Shown: positions 24,165-33,146 of the stretch, one piece after another | How positions within the stretch are numbered: position 1 is the stretch's first letter | Layout of the letters: each line of letters starts with the position of its first letter | Assembly (NCBI RefSeq): GCF_019890675.1 | Contig: NZ_JAIOAA010000006.1 | Location: 186,001 to 250,000, forward strand | Source: Micromonospora sp. PLK6-60 | Lineage (GTDB): Bacteria > Actinomycetota > Actinomycetes > Mycobacteriales > Micromonosporaceae | DNA length: 64,000 bases | Direction: 5' to 3' | Position numbers and translations under genes: made by a program | The notes under the pieces: generated by a model | Databases searched by the model: none | What the model was told of the DNA's origin: nothing | What the model saw: only the letters and a program-made list of their open reading frames with translations

Positions 24165-25136
24165 GTGCGGGCTGCTCGGCTGATCTCTCTGCTGCTGTTG
24201 TTGCAGTCGCGGGAGACCATGACCGCGGCCGAGCTGGCCCGGGAGCTGGAGGTCTCCGAGCGGACCGTCTACCGGGACGTGCTGGCGCTCTCCGCCGCCG
24301 GCATCCCGGTCTACGCCGACCGGGGCCGGGCCGGCGGCTACCGGTTGCTCGGCGGCTTCCGGACCCGGCTGACCGGGCTGACCCGCGACGAGGCGGAGGC
24401 GCTCTTCCTGGCCGGGCTGCCCGGACCGGCCGGGGACATGGGGCTGGCGGACGCGGTGGCCGCCGCCGAGCTGAAGGTGCTCGCCGCGCTGCCGCCCGGG
24501 TTGCGGGACGCGCCGGCCCGGACCGGGCAACGGTTCCACCTGGACGTGCCGGGCTGGTTCGGCGAGTCGACCCCGCCGCCGTGGCTGGCCGAGTTGGCCC
24601 GGGCGGTCTGGCGGGACCGGGTGGTGGACCTGCGTTACCGGCGCGGGGAGCGCGAGGTGGCCCGCCGGGTCGAGCCGTACGGGCTGGTGCTCAAGAACGG
24701 GACCTGGTATCTGGTGGGCCGGGTCGGCGGGGCGACTCGGACCTACCGGGTGGACCGGGTGGTCGGGGTCGAGGCGGGTGCGGAGACCTTCGACCGGGAC
24801 GAGGGGTTCGACCTGGCCGGCCACTGGCGGGAGCAGGCCGAGGCGTTCCTCCGGCAACTGCAACCCGAGCGGGTCACCGTCCGGTTGAGCCCCGCCGGCC
24901 TGCGCGCGCTGCGGGCCGTGGCGGGCTCCCCGTTCGCGTACGACGAGGCGGTGGCCGCCGCGGGCGAGCCCGACGGGCAGGGCTGGGTGGTGACCCGGTT
25001 GCCCGTCGAGTCCGTGCCGGTGGCGTACGGCATGCTGCTCGGGCTGGGCCCGGAGGTGGAGGTGCTGGATCCACCCGAGCTGCGGGAGCTGTTCACCGAC
25101 GCGGCCCGCCGTTTCGCCGGGCTCTACGGGAGGTGA
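24165..25136 (+). CDS. WYL-domain transcriptional regulator (YafY type)
   Basis: 323 residues from GTG 24165. An N-terminal DeoR-type helix-turn-helix (LLLQSRETMTAAELARELEVSERTVYRDVLAL) is followed by a WYL domain (about 120-220: VDLRYRRGE, VEPYGLVLKNGTWYLVGRV, TYRVDRVVGVE) and a WYL C-terminal extension. These proteins sense small ligands or nucleic acids and regulate DNA repair, metabolism or defence loci. The target is unknown. A TTG at 24150 is an upstream in-frame alternative lying partly in the repeat. Confidence 0.88.
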   Translation: MRAARLISLLLLLQSRETMTAAELARELEVSERTVYRDVLALSAAGIPVYADRGRAGGYRLLGGFRTRLTGLTRDEAEALFLAGLPGPAGDMGLADAVAAAELKVLAALPPGLRDAPARTGQRFHLDVPGWFGESTPPPWLAELARAVWRDRVVDLRYRRGEREVARRVEPYGLVLKNGTWYLVGRVGGATRTYRVDRVVGVEAGAETFDRDEGFDLAGHWREQAEAFLRQLQPERVTVRLSPAGLRALRAVAGSPFAYDEAVAAAGEPDGQGWVVTRLPVESVPVAYGMLLGLGPEVEVLDPPELRELFTDAARRFAGLYGR

Positions 25137-25191
25137 CCCGGCCGATGCCCGCGTTGCCGCGCGGATACCGCCGCGGTGCCGCCCGCCTCGG

Positions 25192-25251
25192 TGGGAGGTC
25201 GTCGACAACGCGGTCGACGAGGCGCTGACGGGCTACTGCGACACCATCGAC
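25192..25251 (+). pseudogene. 60-bp gyrB fragment
   Basis: In one frame this stretch reads WEVVDNAVDEALTGYCDTID, nearly the same as the ATP-binding segment of GyrB (YEVVDNAVDEALAGYCDTI in actinomycetes), including the Asn/Asp/Glu of the GHKL N-box. The codons before (CRPPR) and after (GWWVGKLRT, stop) do not continue GyrB. A displaced fragment of a topoisomerase gene, not a gene. It lies 55 bp after the WYL regulator and ends 17 bp before a 103-bp inverted repeat. Confidence 0.7.
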
Positions 25252-25268
25252 GGGTGGTGGGTGGGCAA

Positions 25269-25371
25269 GCTACGAACTTGATGTCGTAGACGAATCAGGG
25301 TGGCAGCGGAATCCCGCAATTGGGGTGCTTCTTCCGGCGCGGTGATTCGTTCACGACATCAAGTTCGTAGC
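25269..25371. repeat. 103-bp inverted repeat (two nested stems)
   Basis: Outer arms GCTACGAACTTGATGTCGT (25269-25287) and its exact complement (25353-25371), 19 bp. Inner arms ACGAATCA (25290-25297) and TGATTCGT (25343-25350). The 45-nt centre is unpaired. Less GC-rich than the surroundings. It could be a bidirectional terminator between convergent genes or a small terminal-inverted-repeat element; no duplicated target site is obvious. Confidence 0.8.
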
Positions 25372-25433
25372 CTGCTTGGCGCACCCCCGAGGTCGGCCGA
25401 GGCGCCGGGTGAGCGGGCGGCGCGGAACGAGGA

Positions 25434-26351
25434 TCAGCGGTACTCGGCGACGTCGGCCTTCCGGCCGCCCTCGACCACCTCCACGATGTACCGGAAGCCC
25501 TGCGGCCGGCTGCCGTCCAGGTCGGTGAAGCCGTACACCTGGGCCAGCTCGCCGCTGTCCACGGACCTGCCGTTCCACCGGGCCCGGTCCGGGTCGGCGG
25601 CCAGCGCGGCCACCGCCCGCCCCACGTACGCGGGGGTTTCGGAGACCTCGAAGCCCGGCTGCTTCGCGATGGCGTCGCGCCAGTTCTCCTCGGTGACGCC
25701 GAAGATCTCCAGCATCGTTTCGGACCGCAGCCAGCCCGGGGTCAGCGCCACCGCCGTGCAGTCGTGCGGCTTCAGCTCCTCGGCCAGCACGAAGCCGAGC
25801 CGGTTGACGCAGGTCTTGGCCAGGTCGTAGAAGGCGGACAGCCGGTAGTGCGTGTCGTTGTACGCCTTCGTGCCGTCGCCGATCTCCACCACCAGCCCGC
25901 CCGGGTTGCGGATCAGCAGCGGCAGCGCGAAGTGGCTGGTGATCAGGTGGGTGTGCACGGCCAGCTCCAGGATCCGGAAGCCCCGGTCCAGCGGCTGCTT
26001 CCAGACCGGCTCGTTCCAGGTGACCAGGTGGTCGCTGCCCCAGATGTCGTTGACCAGCACGTCGAGCCGGCCCTGCTCGGCGTCGATCCGGTCCACCAGG
26101 TCACGGACCTGGTCGGGAACCAGGTGGTCGACGGCGACCGCGATGCCGGTGCCGCCGGCCGCCGTGACCAGCTCCGCGGTCTCCTCGATGGTCTCCGGCC
26201 GGTCCATCTCGGAGCGGTTGGCCCGGGTGCTGCGGCCGGTGGCGTAGACCGTCGCGCCGGCCGCGCCCAGTTGGACGGCGATCTGCCGGCCGGCACCCCG
26301 GGTCGCCCCGGCCACCAGTGCGATCTTTCCTGTCAGCGGTTTCGTCGTCAT
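25434..26351 (-). CDS. Short-chain dehydrogenase/reductase, extended actinobacterial type
   Basis: 305 residues from ATG 26351. Cofactor loop AGATRGAGR and YATGRST suggest NADPH. The catalytic region is HYRLSAFYDLAKTCVN, with the Tyr and Lys four residues apart (YDLAK). The usual NNAG is replaced by VNDIWGSD, seen in a subgroup of uncharacterised SDRs. The substrate is unknown. It is downstream of the FtsX-type ABC genes on the same strand (36-bp gap), so it might be co-transcribed. Confidence 0.82.
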   Translation of the reverse strand: MTTKPLTGKIALVAGATRGAGRQIAVQLGAAGATVYATGRSTRANRSEMDRPETIEETAELVTAAGGTGIAVAVDHLVPDQVRDLVDRIDAEQGRLDVLVNDIWGSDHLVTWNEPVWKQPLDRGFRILELAVHTHLITSHFALPLLIRNPGGLVVEIGDGTKAYNDTHYRLSAFYDLAKTCVNRLGFVLAEELKPHDCTAVALTPGWLRSETMLEIFGVTEENWRDAIAKQPGFEVSETPAYVGRAVAALAADPDRARWNGRSVDSGELAQVYGFTDLDGSRPQGFRYIVEVVEGGRKADVAEYR

Positions 26352-26387
26352 GTCACCGAGCCTGACAGCGAAGGCTGACAACCCGTG

Positions 26388-27266
26388 TCAGGTTTCCCGA
26401 GCGAATGTCACCGGCTCCGCCGGAGCGCCGCCGTCGGGCGCGGTGGCCCGGAGCGTGACCGCGTCGTCGGTGTGCTCGACCGCGAAGAGGGTGCCGGGCG
26501 GGAAGGCGGCCAGCGCGTCCGGCGGCAACTGGACGGTGCCGTCGCCGGCCACCACGGCGAAGTTCCGGCCGTCCCGGCCCTCCGCCCCCACCCGGCCGTC
26601 GCGGATGGTGACGGCCCGGCCGAGCCGGGCGCCCACCTCGTCGTCGTGGGTGACCACCACGACGGTCGTGCCCCGCTCGGCGTTCACCGTCTCCAGCGCG
26701 GCCAGCACCTCGTCCCGGCCGGTCCGGTCGAGCTGGCTGGTCGGCTCGTCCACCAGCAGCAGCCCCGGCCCGGCCGCCAGCCCCTGCGCCAACGCCGCCC
26801 GCTGCCGCTCACCGGGGGTCAGCTCGGCGATCCGCCGCCGGCCCGCCCCGGGCAGGCCGACCAACTCCAGCACCGCCTCCGGCGGGTCCAGCCCGCGCCG
26901 GCGGGCCCGCGCGACGGGTCGCTGCGCCAGCCGGAGGTTGCGGTCGAGTGACAGGTACGGCAGGAGGTTGCGGTCGGCGCCCTGGAGCACCGTGCCGATC
27001 AACGTGCCGCGCAGGCCGGTGAGCTGGGCCGGCGACAGCCGGGTCAGGTCCCGGTCGCCCACCAGCACCCGCCCGGCGCTCGGCCGCATCAGGCCGGCGA
27101 GCACCGACACCAGGGTGGACTTGCCCGAGCCCGACGGGCCGACCAGGGCCAGCATCTCCCCGGCGGCGATGCTCAGGTCGACGCCGGAGAGCGCGACCAC
27201 GTCCCCCGCCGCGGCCGGATAGATGTGCACCAGCCGGTGGCAGGCGACCGCCACCCCCGCCGTCAC
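26388..27266 (-). CDS. ABC transporter ATP-binding protein (MacB/LolD type)
   Basis: 292 residues from GTG 27266, whose GTGA overlaps the permease stop. Walker A GPSGSGKST, Q-loop TVLQGADRN, an unusual signature LTPGERQRAALAQGLA in place of LSGGQ, Walker B LLLVDEPTSQLD and H-loop VVVTHDDE. An extra 60-residue tail follows the nucleotide-binding domain. With the permease it forms a type VII ABC exporter (mechanotransmission or lipoprotein-release type). Confidence 0.88.
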   Translation of the reverse strand: MTAGVAVACHRLVHIYPAAAGDVVALSGVDLSIAAGEMLALVGPSGSGKSTLVSVLAGLMRPSAGRVLVGDRDLTRLSPAQLTGLRGTLIGTVLQGADRNLLPYLSLDRNLRLAQRPVARARRRGLDPPEAVLELVGLPGAGRRRIAELTPGERQRAALAQGLAAGPGLLLVDEPTSQLDRTGRDEVLAALETVNAERGTTVVVVTHDDEVGARLGRAVTIRDGRVGAEGRDGRNFAVVAGDGTVQLPPDALAAFPPGTLFAVEHTDDAVTLRATAPDGGAPAEPVTFARET

Positions 27267-30200
27267 GACCGGCTCCGGCGGCGTACGGCGGCGGCGAGCG
27301 CACCGCTCAGCAGCACCGCGGCGGCGACCAGCACCGCCACGGCGGGCAACCCGACGAGCGCCAGCACGGCCGGGTCGGGGCGGTCGGGGACCGGCACCGG
27401 GGACCGGCCGTCGGTGAACAGCCGCTGCCCGTGCCAGGTGAACAGCCAGATGGCCAGGGCGACGAGCACACCGGCCAGCGCGCCGACCGCCACCGACCAG
27501 CCGTGGCCGCCGCGGACCGCGCGGGCCGGCAGGCCCTGCCGGCGGAGCGCGACGAAGGTGGCGACCCGGTCCCGCTGCTCGCCGGTCGCCACCGCGACCA
27601 GACCGGCCACCCCGATCAGGACCCCGGCCAGCGCGGCGAACAGGTTGAAGTCCAGCGCCAGCGCGGGGCCCTGGCGGGTGAGTTCCTGCCGTACGCCGGT
27701 GGCGGTCCGGTCGTACCGGACGGCCAGCCCCTGCGCGCGCAGCCGGTCCAGCACGTCGGCGGGGGCGGCCCGGCCCAGCCACACCTCCTCCTGCCCGCTG
27801 CGCCCGGCGCGGGCGAGCCGGTCCGCGTACTCCAGGTCGACCACCAGCCCACGCCCACCCAGCCGCGGCACGTGCCGCAGCACTCCGACCACCTGGCCCC
27901 GGGCCGGCTGGGCGTCGACCCCGTCGTATTCCACGGCCTCGCCGTCCCGCTTGCCGATGGACCCGGTCGCCCAGACGGGCAGCGGGTCCGGCGCGTCGGC
28001 GACGGAGAGCTGGATCGTCTCCGGCCAGTAGCCGAACATCCGGCCCAGCAGCAGGCCCGGTTCGGAGCTGGGCTCGACGGTCTGCGCCGCCCGGGCGTTG
28101 AACCGCCAGCGGCGGGGGTCGGCGAGCTGGTCGGCGGTGAGCAGCACCGCGTCGTCGTCGCCGTGCCGCAGCTCGGTGATCCGGACCTGCGCCTCGTCGC
28201 GCACGAACGGGGCGTCGACCTCAAGACCGACCAGCCGGCAGTCCGGCACGCACTCGGGGATCAGCAGCCGGTGCTCCGCCCGGCCGGGCTTCAGCCGCTC
28301 CGGGGTGGGCACCTGGCGGATCCCGGACCGGCTGGCCACCACGACGTACAGCCGGGGTTGCTGCTCCAGGGGGAAGAAGCGCGGGTCGTAACTGGTGGTC
28401 ACAGCGACGGTGACCGCCGGCGCGCGGACCGCGACCGGGTCCGCCAGCGGCTTCGGACGCAGCGTCGCCGCGAGGTCCGCCATGGTCCCGCCGTACGCCG
28501 GGTGGGGCGGGACCACGGCCGCCAGCCGGTCGGCGGAGACGGCCAGCACCGGCATCCCGGCCCGTTGCGGAGCGCTCTGCACGGCGGCCATGGCGAAGCG
28601 CCCCTCGGGATCGGTCGCCCGGACGGCATCCAGCAGGTGCCGCCGGGACAGCGCCTCGACCCCGACCACCCGGTCCGCGCCCACCTCGACGGCGGCCCGG
28701 TCGGCGTAGGCGTCCCGCGCCACGCCGCGCACCCCGGCGGTGAAGGCGAGCATGCCGAGCACGACGGTGAGCAGGGCGATCAGCGGGCGCAGCCGCGGCT
28801 GGCGGGCGAACTGGACCAGGCCGAGGCCGACCCCGACCCGCCCCCGGCGCAGCAGGGCGGCGCCGATCGCCGCGCCGGCCGCCATGGCGAGCCGGGCCAC
28901 CAGCACGCCGCCCGCGAGCGCCACCGCGACCGGCGCCAGCAGGGCGAGCCCGGACGGCGTACCGCCGGTGCGCAGCTGCACCACGGCGGCCACCGCCACG
29001 GAGAGCACCACCACATCGCCGGCGCCCGCCCGCCAGCCCCGGGTCCGGGCCGGCACCCGGCGCAGCAGGTCGACCACCGGTGCGGACATCGTCCGGGCCT
29101 GGGCGAGCAGCACCGCGGCGAGCGCGCCGGCGGCGGCGACCAGGCCGTAGCCGATCGCCGTCCGGTCCAGCCCCACCGCCGGTTCCTCGCCGAGGGCGTA
29201 TCGGGCGAGCAGGCCCACCGCGCCGAGACCGGCCAGGCAGCCGACGGGGACGGCGGCCAGCACCGGCACCGCGTGCTCGCCGGCCGCGAGGGCCCACAAC
29301 CGCCGCCGGCGGATCCCGCGCAGCAGCAGCAACCCCTGCTCCGGCCGCCGCTCGTCGACGGCCGAACCGACCGCCACGAAGAGCACCAGCCAGCAGAGCA
29401 ACACCAGCAGGGCCGCCCCCAGCGCCACCCCGTCGTCCAGTTGTCGCCGGTCGAGGGCGATCCGGTCGAGCAGCGCGGCCAGCTCGCTGCCCGCCGCCAG
29501 ACCCCGGTGGCCCGCCGCCTCGGCGACCGAGGTCACCTCGGCGGCGAGTTCGCCGGCGGGCCGGGTACGCAGCAGGTGCTCGCTGACGTACAGGTCGGCG
29601 ACCGGCTGGTAGGTGAGGGCCTCGCCGTCGAGATCGGACAGCGCGCCGGAGACGAAGAGGGCGTCCTCCGGGCTGCCCACCGCGGACGTCGAGGGCCGAC
29701 CCGGCGGGGCGGGGCGCAGGTATTCACCGCCGAGCCAGTACGGGTCGGCCGGGTCCAGCGGCCGGTAGACGCCGACCACCCGCATCGGGATGCTCTGGAA
29801 CGTGATCGGATCACCGACGCCGACGTCCAGCTCGGCGGCGGTGTTCGCGCTCATCATCACCGGGAACGGTGGCGCCGGCGGGGCGGTGGTCGGGCAACTG
29901 CCGGTCACCGCGACCCGCTCGCAGACCCCCTGCCGGAAGACCACGGCGGTGCGCACCTCGCCGCCCGGCCCGACCGCCTGCCCGCCGGCCTGGGTGGCCA
30001 GCACGACGTCGAACCCCGGTGGCGTCAGGTCGCGGACGTGGCCGGCGAAGTCCAGGCTGGACGGATCGGCCGGCAACCCGCCGAACGGGATCATCGACAC
30101 CAGCCGGAGCCGGCGTTCCGTCGGCTCGGCGGCGGCGAACTCGTTGCTGGCGATGGCCCGCCCGGCGGCGGCCGCGTACATCGGCGCGGCGGCGGCCCCG

Positions 30201-30283
30201 GCGGTGGCGAGCACGGCGAGGAGGAAGACCGCCAGGGCCTGCCCCCGGCGAGCCGCGAGCGCCCCCGCGATGACGGCCAGCAT
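27263..30283 (-). CDS. Large FtsX-type ABC permease (MacB-like, duplicated)
   Basis: 1006 residues. First membrane helix at about 14-36. A large extracytoplasmic domain (about 40-280) precedes a cluster of helices at about 285-480 and 490-520. A second extracytoplasmic domain spans about 540-860, and final helices lie at about 875-990. This is two FtsX units in one chain. Such exporters move no sugar or drug through a channel but transmit ATP hydrolysis to the periplasmic side (lipid or lipoprotein release, peptide sensing). Flanked by one ATPase gene on each side, which would suit an asymmetric pair. Confidence 0.85.
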   Translation of the reverse strand: MLAVIAGALAARRGQALAVFLLAVLATAGAAAAPMYAAAAGRAIASNEFAAAEPTERRLRLVSMIPFGGLPADPSSLDFAGHVRDLTPPGFDVVLATQAGGQAVGPGGEVRTAVVFRQGVCERVAVTGSCPTTAPPAPPFPVMMSANTAAELDVGVGDPITFQSIPMRVVGVYRPLDPADPYWLGGEYLRPAPPGRPSTSAVGSPEDALFVSGALSDLDGEALTYQPVADLYVSEHLLRTRPAGELAAEVTSVAEAAGHRGLAAGSELAALLDRIALDRRQLDDGVALGAALLVLLCWLVLFVAVGSAVDERRPEQGLLLLRGIRRRRLWALAAGEHAVPVLAAVPVGCLAGLGAVGLLARYALGEEPAVGLDRTAIGYGLVAAAGALAAVLLAQARTMSAPVVDLLRRVPARTRGWRAGAGDVVVLSVAVAAVVQLRTGGTPSGLALLAPVAVALAGGVLVARLAMAAGAAIGAALLRRGRVGVGLGLVQFARQPRLRPLIALLTVVLGMLAFTAGVRGVARDAYADRAAVEVGADRVVGVEALSRRHLLDAVRATDPEGRFAMAAVQSAPQRAGMPVLAVSADRLAAVVPPHPAYGGTMADLAATLRPKPLADPVAVRAPAVTVAVTTSYDPRFFPLEQQPRLYVVVASRSGIRQVPTPERLKPGRAEHRLLIPECVPDCRLVGLEVDAPFVRDEAQVRITELRHGDDDAVLLTADQLADPRRWRFNARAAQTVEPSSEPGLLLGRMFGYWPETIQLSVADAPDPLPVWATGSIGKRDGEAVEYDGVDAQPARGQVVGVLRHVPRLGGRGLVVDLEYADRLARAGRSGQEEVWLGRAAPADVLDRLRAQGLAVRYDRTATGVRQELTRQGPALALDFNLFAALAGVLIGVAGLVAVATGEQRDRVATFVALRRQGLPARAVRGGHGWSVAVGALAGVLVALAIWLFTWHGQRLFTDGRSPVPVPDRPDPAVLALVGLPAVAVLVAAAVLLSGALAAAVRRRSRS

Positions 30284-30381
30284 GAGGCGACGCTAGCCAA
30301 CGGACGAACGCCGGGCGGCCCCGCGACCAGGAATCGAAACCCTTCGGTTACCTGATCACCACGCAGCGCTCCGGCGACCGG

Positions 30382-31029
30382 TCAGTCCCGGACCAGTTCC
30401 GCCGTCCCGTCCAGCAGGTGCAGCTCCGCCGCGCACGCGGCGGCGGCGTCCGGATCGTGGGTGGCGAAGACCACGGCCGCGCCGCGGGCCGCCTCGTCGT
30501 GCAGCAGCTCCAGCACCCGCTCCCGGTTGCCCGCGTCGAGTTCGCTGGTCACCTCGTCGGCGAGCAGGACGTCACCGCGCTGGGCCAGGCCACGGGCGAG
30601 CGCGGTGCGCTGCTGCTGCCCGCCGGAGAGCTCCTCGACGAGCTGGTCTGCCTGGCCGGCGAGGCCCAGCCGGGCCAGGGCGTCGACGGTCGTCCGGCGG
30701 GCGGCGTCGGCCGGCGTGCCGCGCGCGACGAGGACCAGCTGCACGTTCTCCGCGGCGGTCAACACCCGGGCCAGGCCGTTGTCCTGCGGGACGAGCACCA
30801 CCCCGCACGCCACCGCGTGGTCCCGGCCCCGCAGTTGCCGGCCGTCCACCGTGACCGCGCCCGCGCGCGGGCGCAGCAGCCCCGCCATCGTGTGCAGCAG
30901 GGTGGTCTTGCCCGCGCCGGACGGCCCGGTGACCGCCAGCACCCGGCCCGATCGGACCGCCACCGACAGCCCACTCAGGACCGCCGCTCCCCCGCCGTAT
31001 CCGACGGTGACGCCGTCGACCTCCAGCAT
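30382..31029 (-). CDS. ABC transporter ATP-binding protein
   Basis: 215 residues from ATG 31029. Walker A GPSGAGKTT, Q-loop VLVPQDNGL, signature [16 protein letters not shown], Walker B VLLADEVTSELD (Glu kept but DEP changed to DEV), H-loop VFATHDPD. It has a normal ABC signature, while the other ATPase of this cluster has TPGERQR. If both bind the large permease, one site would be consensus and the other not. A GTG about 40 bases upstream is a possible earlier start. Confidence 0.88.
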   Translation of the reverse strand: MLEVDGVTVGYGGGAAVLSGLSVAVRSGRVLAVTGPSGAGKTTLLHTMAGLLRPRAGAVTVDGRQLRGRDHAVACGVVLVPQDNGLARVLTAAENVQLVLVARGTPADAARRTTVDALARLGLAGQADQLVEELSGGQQQRTALARGLAQRGDVLLADEVTSELDAGNRERVLELLHDEAARGAAVVFATHDPDAAAACAAELHLLDGTAELVRD

Positions 31030-31127
31030 CCGGTCCTCCGCCCCGTACGGGCCGGCGGCGGTGACGGGCCGGCCTCCACGCCCGCAGAGTGGCACAGCGG
31101 ACGTACGGCTCACAAGGAGCGACCGGG

Positions 31128-31865
31128 TCAGTCCGTGAGGCGGAGGCGGACCCGGCGGTTGGCGCGGCCCTTGCTCTCCACCTTGACCACCTGCACCTTG
31201 CCGATCTGCGCGGTGGAGGCGACGTGGGTGCCGCCGTCGGCCTGCACGTCCAGCCCGACGATGTCGACGATCCGGACCTCCTGCTCGTCCGCCGGGATCA
31301 GGTTGGACTGGGTCCGGATGATGTCCGGCAGGGCGAGCGCCTCGTCCCGGGGCAGCACCCGGACCGCGACCGACCGGTCGGCGGCCACCTCGGTGTTGAC
31401 CAGCTCCTCGATCCGGGCCTTGAAGTCCGGCGGCACCTCGGGCAGGTTGAAGTCCATCCGGGCCTCGCCGGGTTCCATGTTGCCGCCGGTGACCAGCGCG
31501 CCGAAGTCCCGGAACACCACGCCGCAGAGCACGTGCAGCCCGGAGTGGGTGCGCATCAGCAGGGTGCGCCGCTGGTCCTCGACCGCGCCGGTGACGGCGG
31601 TGCCGGCGGGCGGCAGCGGGTCACCCTCGGCCGGGATCAGGTAGAGGTCGTCGCCCTTGCGGGTGCCGACGATCCGGGTCTGCACGCCCTGCCAGAGCAG
31701 CACGCCGTGGTCCGGCGGCTGCCCGCCGCCGCCCGGATAGAAGGCCGACCGGTCCAGCACGATGCCCTGCTCCGGGTCGGCCGCCAGCACGGTGCACGCC
31801 CACTCGCGCAGGGTGGGATCGGCGAGGTCCAGACGGTGGGTACGGCCGTGGTGTGTGACGCCCAT
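31128..31865 (-). CDS. alaX: AlaX-type alanyl-tRNA editing protein
   Basis: 245 residues. Homologous to the editing domain of AlaRS; removes Ser or Gly from mischarged tRNA-Ala. Two zinc-binding stretches: HSGLH (RTHSGLHVLCG) and DGGTH (VQADGGTHVAST). The second normally reads CGGTH; here Asp replaces the Cys ligand. The glycine-rich motif YPGGGGQPPD is intact. TAACGT lies eight bases before the ATG (leaderless pattern). Medium length, without an alanine-activating domain. It may be followed by the hydrolase operon but not coupled to it. Confidence 0.85.
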   Translation of the reverse strand: MGVTHHGRTHRLDLADPTLREWACTVLAADPEQGIVLDRSAFYPGGGGQPPDHGVLLWQGVQTRIVGTRKGDDLYLIPAEGDPLPPAGTAVTGAVEDQRRTLLMRTHSGLHVLCGVVFRDFGALVTGGNMEPGEARMDFNLPEVPPDFKARIEELVNTEVAADRSVAVRVLPRDEALALPDIIRTQSNLIPADEQEVRIVDIVGLDVQADGGTHVASTAQIGKVQVVKVESKGRANRRVRLRLTD

Positions 31866-31876
31866 GACAGCGCACG

Positions 31877-32764
31877 TTACCCGTTGAGGAAGCCGGCGAT
31901 CCGCTCGCGCAGGTCGGCGCGTTCCGACCAGAGCACCCCGGGGCGGTCGTACACGTGCAGGGTGGCGTCGGGCAGCGCGGCGGCCAGTTCCTCGGCGACG
32001 CCCACCGGGTGCAGGTCGTCACCGGCGCAGCCGATCACCAGGGCCGGCGCGGTGACCGCGGCCAGTGGCCCGGGACCGTCCAGCGGCACCTGGTCGGGCA
32101 GCCCGGCGAGGCCGGGGGCGAGCCCGTCGCGGAGCAGCTGGTCGAGCCGCTGCCGCAGGTACGCCCAGCCGGCCGGGGTGTTGCGCACGGCGGGCGGCAG
32201 CTCGACGGCGACCACGTCGGCGAGGGCGGCGGCGTCCCCACCGGCCACCGCGTCCAGCAGGTCGTTGATCCGCCGGCGGGCCACCTCGCCATGCCGGGTG
32301 GCGAGCGCCGCGGGCAGGAAGAAGACCAGCCGGTCGAAGCGGTCCGGGCTCTCCGACAGCAGCCGGCAGAGGGCGCCGGCGCCGAGGCTGGCGCCGAACG
32401 CCCGGGTGGCGCCGCCGAGGTCGGCGACGGCCCGCAGGTCGCGGGCGAGGTCGAGGTAGCTCCACGGTCCCGGCGGCGAGTCGGATCGGCCGTGCCCACG
32501 GAACTGGAAGAAGACCTTGCGGCCGGTCACCCCGCTGCCGAACGGGCGGGTGGTGGCGATGCCGTTGCCCAGCCCGTGCGCGAACACGGTCACCGGGTCA
32601 CCGCTGCCGGTGACCAGCCGCTCCAGCCGTACGCCGTGCGGGGTGGCGATCAGCTCGGTCTCCGGCTCCGGCAGCGCCGGCCGCCCGGTACGCGGACCGC
32701 CGGGGCCGGGGCCCCAGGTGCGCGGACCGCCGTCGGGCGGCGGTGGCCAGCGGAAACCCCTCAC
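31877..32764 (-). CDS. Alpha/beta hydrolase
   Basis: 295 residues, GTG start overlapping the DUF2516 stop (GTGA). Proline/glycine-rich N-terminus (1-35), then a typical fold: oxyanion strand TVFAHGLGNG, FQFRGHGRSD, nucleophile Ser in GASLGAG, acid in GCAGDDLHPVG. The usual C-terminal catalytic His is not evident in the last helix (YDRPGVLWSERADL), so catalysis should not be assumed. Substrate unknown. In M. tuberculosis a hydrolase-like gene also follows DUF2516. Confidence 0.75.
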   Translation of the reverse strand: MRGFRWPPPPDGGPRTWGPGPGGPRTGRPALPEPETELIATPHGVRLERLVTGSGDPVTVFAHGLGNGIATTRPFGSGVTGRKVFFQFRGHGRSDSPPGPWSYLDLARDLRAVADLGGATRAFGASLGAGALCRLLSESPDRFDRLVFFLPAALATRHGEVARRRINDLLDAVAGGDAAALADVVAVELPPAVRNTPAGWAYLRQRLDQLLRDGLAPGLAGLPDQVPLDGPGPLAAVTAPALVIGCAGDDLHPVGVAEELAAALPDATLHVYDRPGVLWSERADLRERIAGFLNG

Positions 32765-33075
32765 CAGAACCCTTTGCCGTCGTGCAGGTCACGCAGCCCG
32801 ACCCGGACGTCCAGCAGGTAGATCAGGCCGGCCGCGATGCCGACCAGCCCGAAGAGGCTGATCGGGCCGAAGCCGAGCAGGGTGAGCACCATGCACACGG
32901 CGAGGATGGCGATCCAGCCACCCTTGGGGAGGGTGCCGATCGCCGGGAAGGCGTCGGCCCGCTGGGTGATGGCGTGCACCAGCGCGACGCCCTGGATGAT
33001 CAGCGCGACAACGAGCAGGACCAGCTCGATCACGTAGCGGACGTCGAAAACGAAGATCGGCGCGGCGTAGGCCAT
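32761..33075 (-). CDS. DUF2516 small membrane protein
   Basis: 104 residues from ATG 33075. Three hydrophobic segments (about 12-32, 48-66, 70-90), topology otherwise short and plain. Matches the DUF2516 family (FVFDVRYVIELVLLVVALIIQGVALVHAITQRADAFPA). The order XRE regulator, HbhA-like, DUF2516 equals Rv0474-Rv0476. Function unknown. Confidence 0.85.
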   Translation of the reverse strand: MAYAAPIFVFDVRYVIELVLLVVALIIQGVALVHAITQRADAFPAIGTLPKGGWIAILAVCMVLTLLGFGPISLFGLVGIAAGLIYLLDVRVGLRDLHDGKGFW

Positions 33076-33146
33076 GCCGGCAATGGTATGCCGACGCCCC
33101 CGGCTCCGTCCGACAGGACGCAACCGGGGGCGTGGGCGGCGGTTCG

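Noticed and set aside
27431..30355. A 974-codon plus-strand frame opposite the FtsX permease
   Set aside because: Antisense shadow of the permease; composition is Gln/His/Pro/Arg-rich and has no domain.
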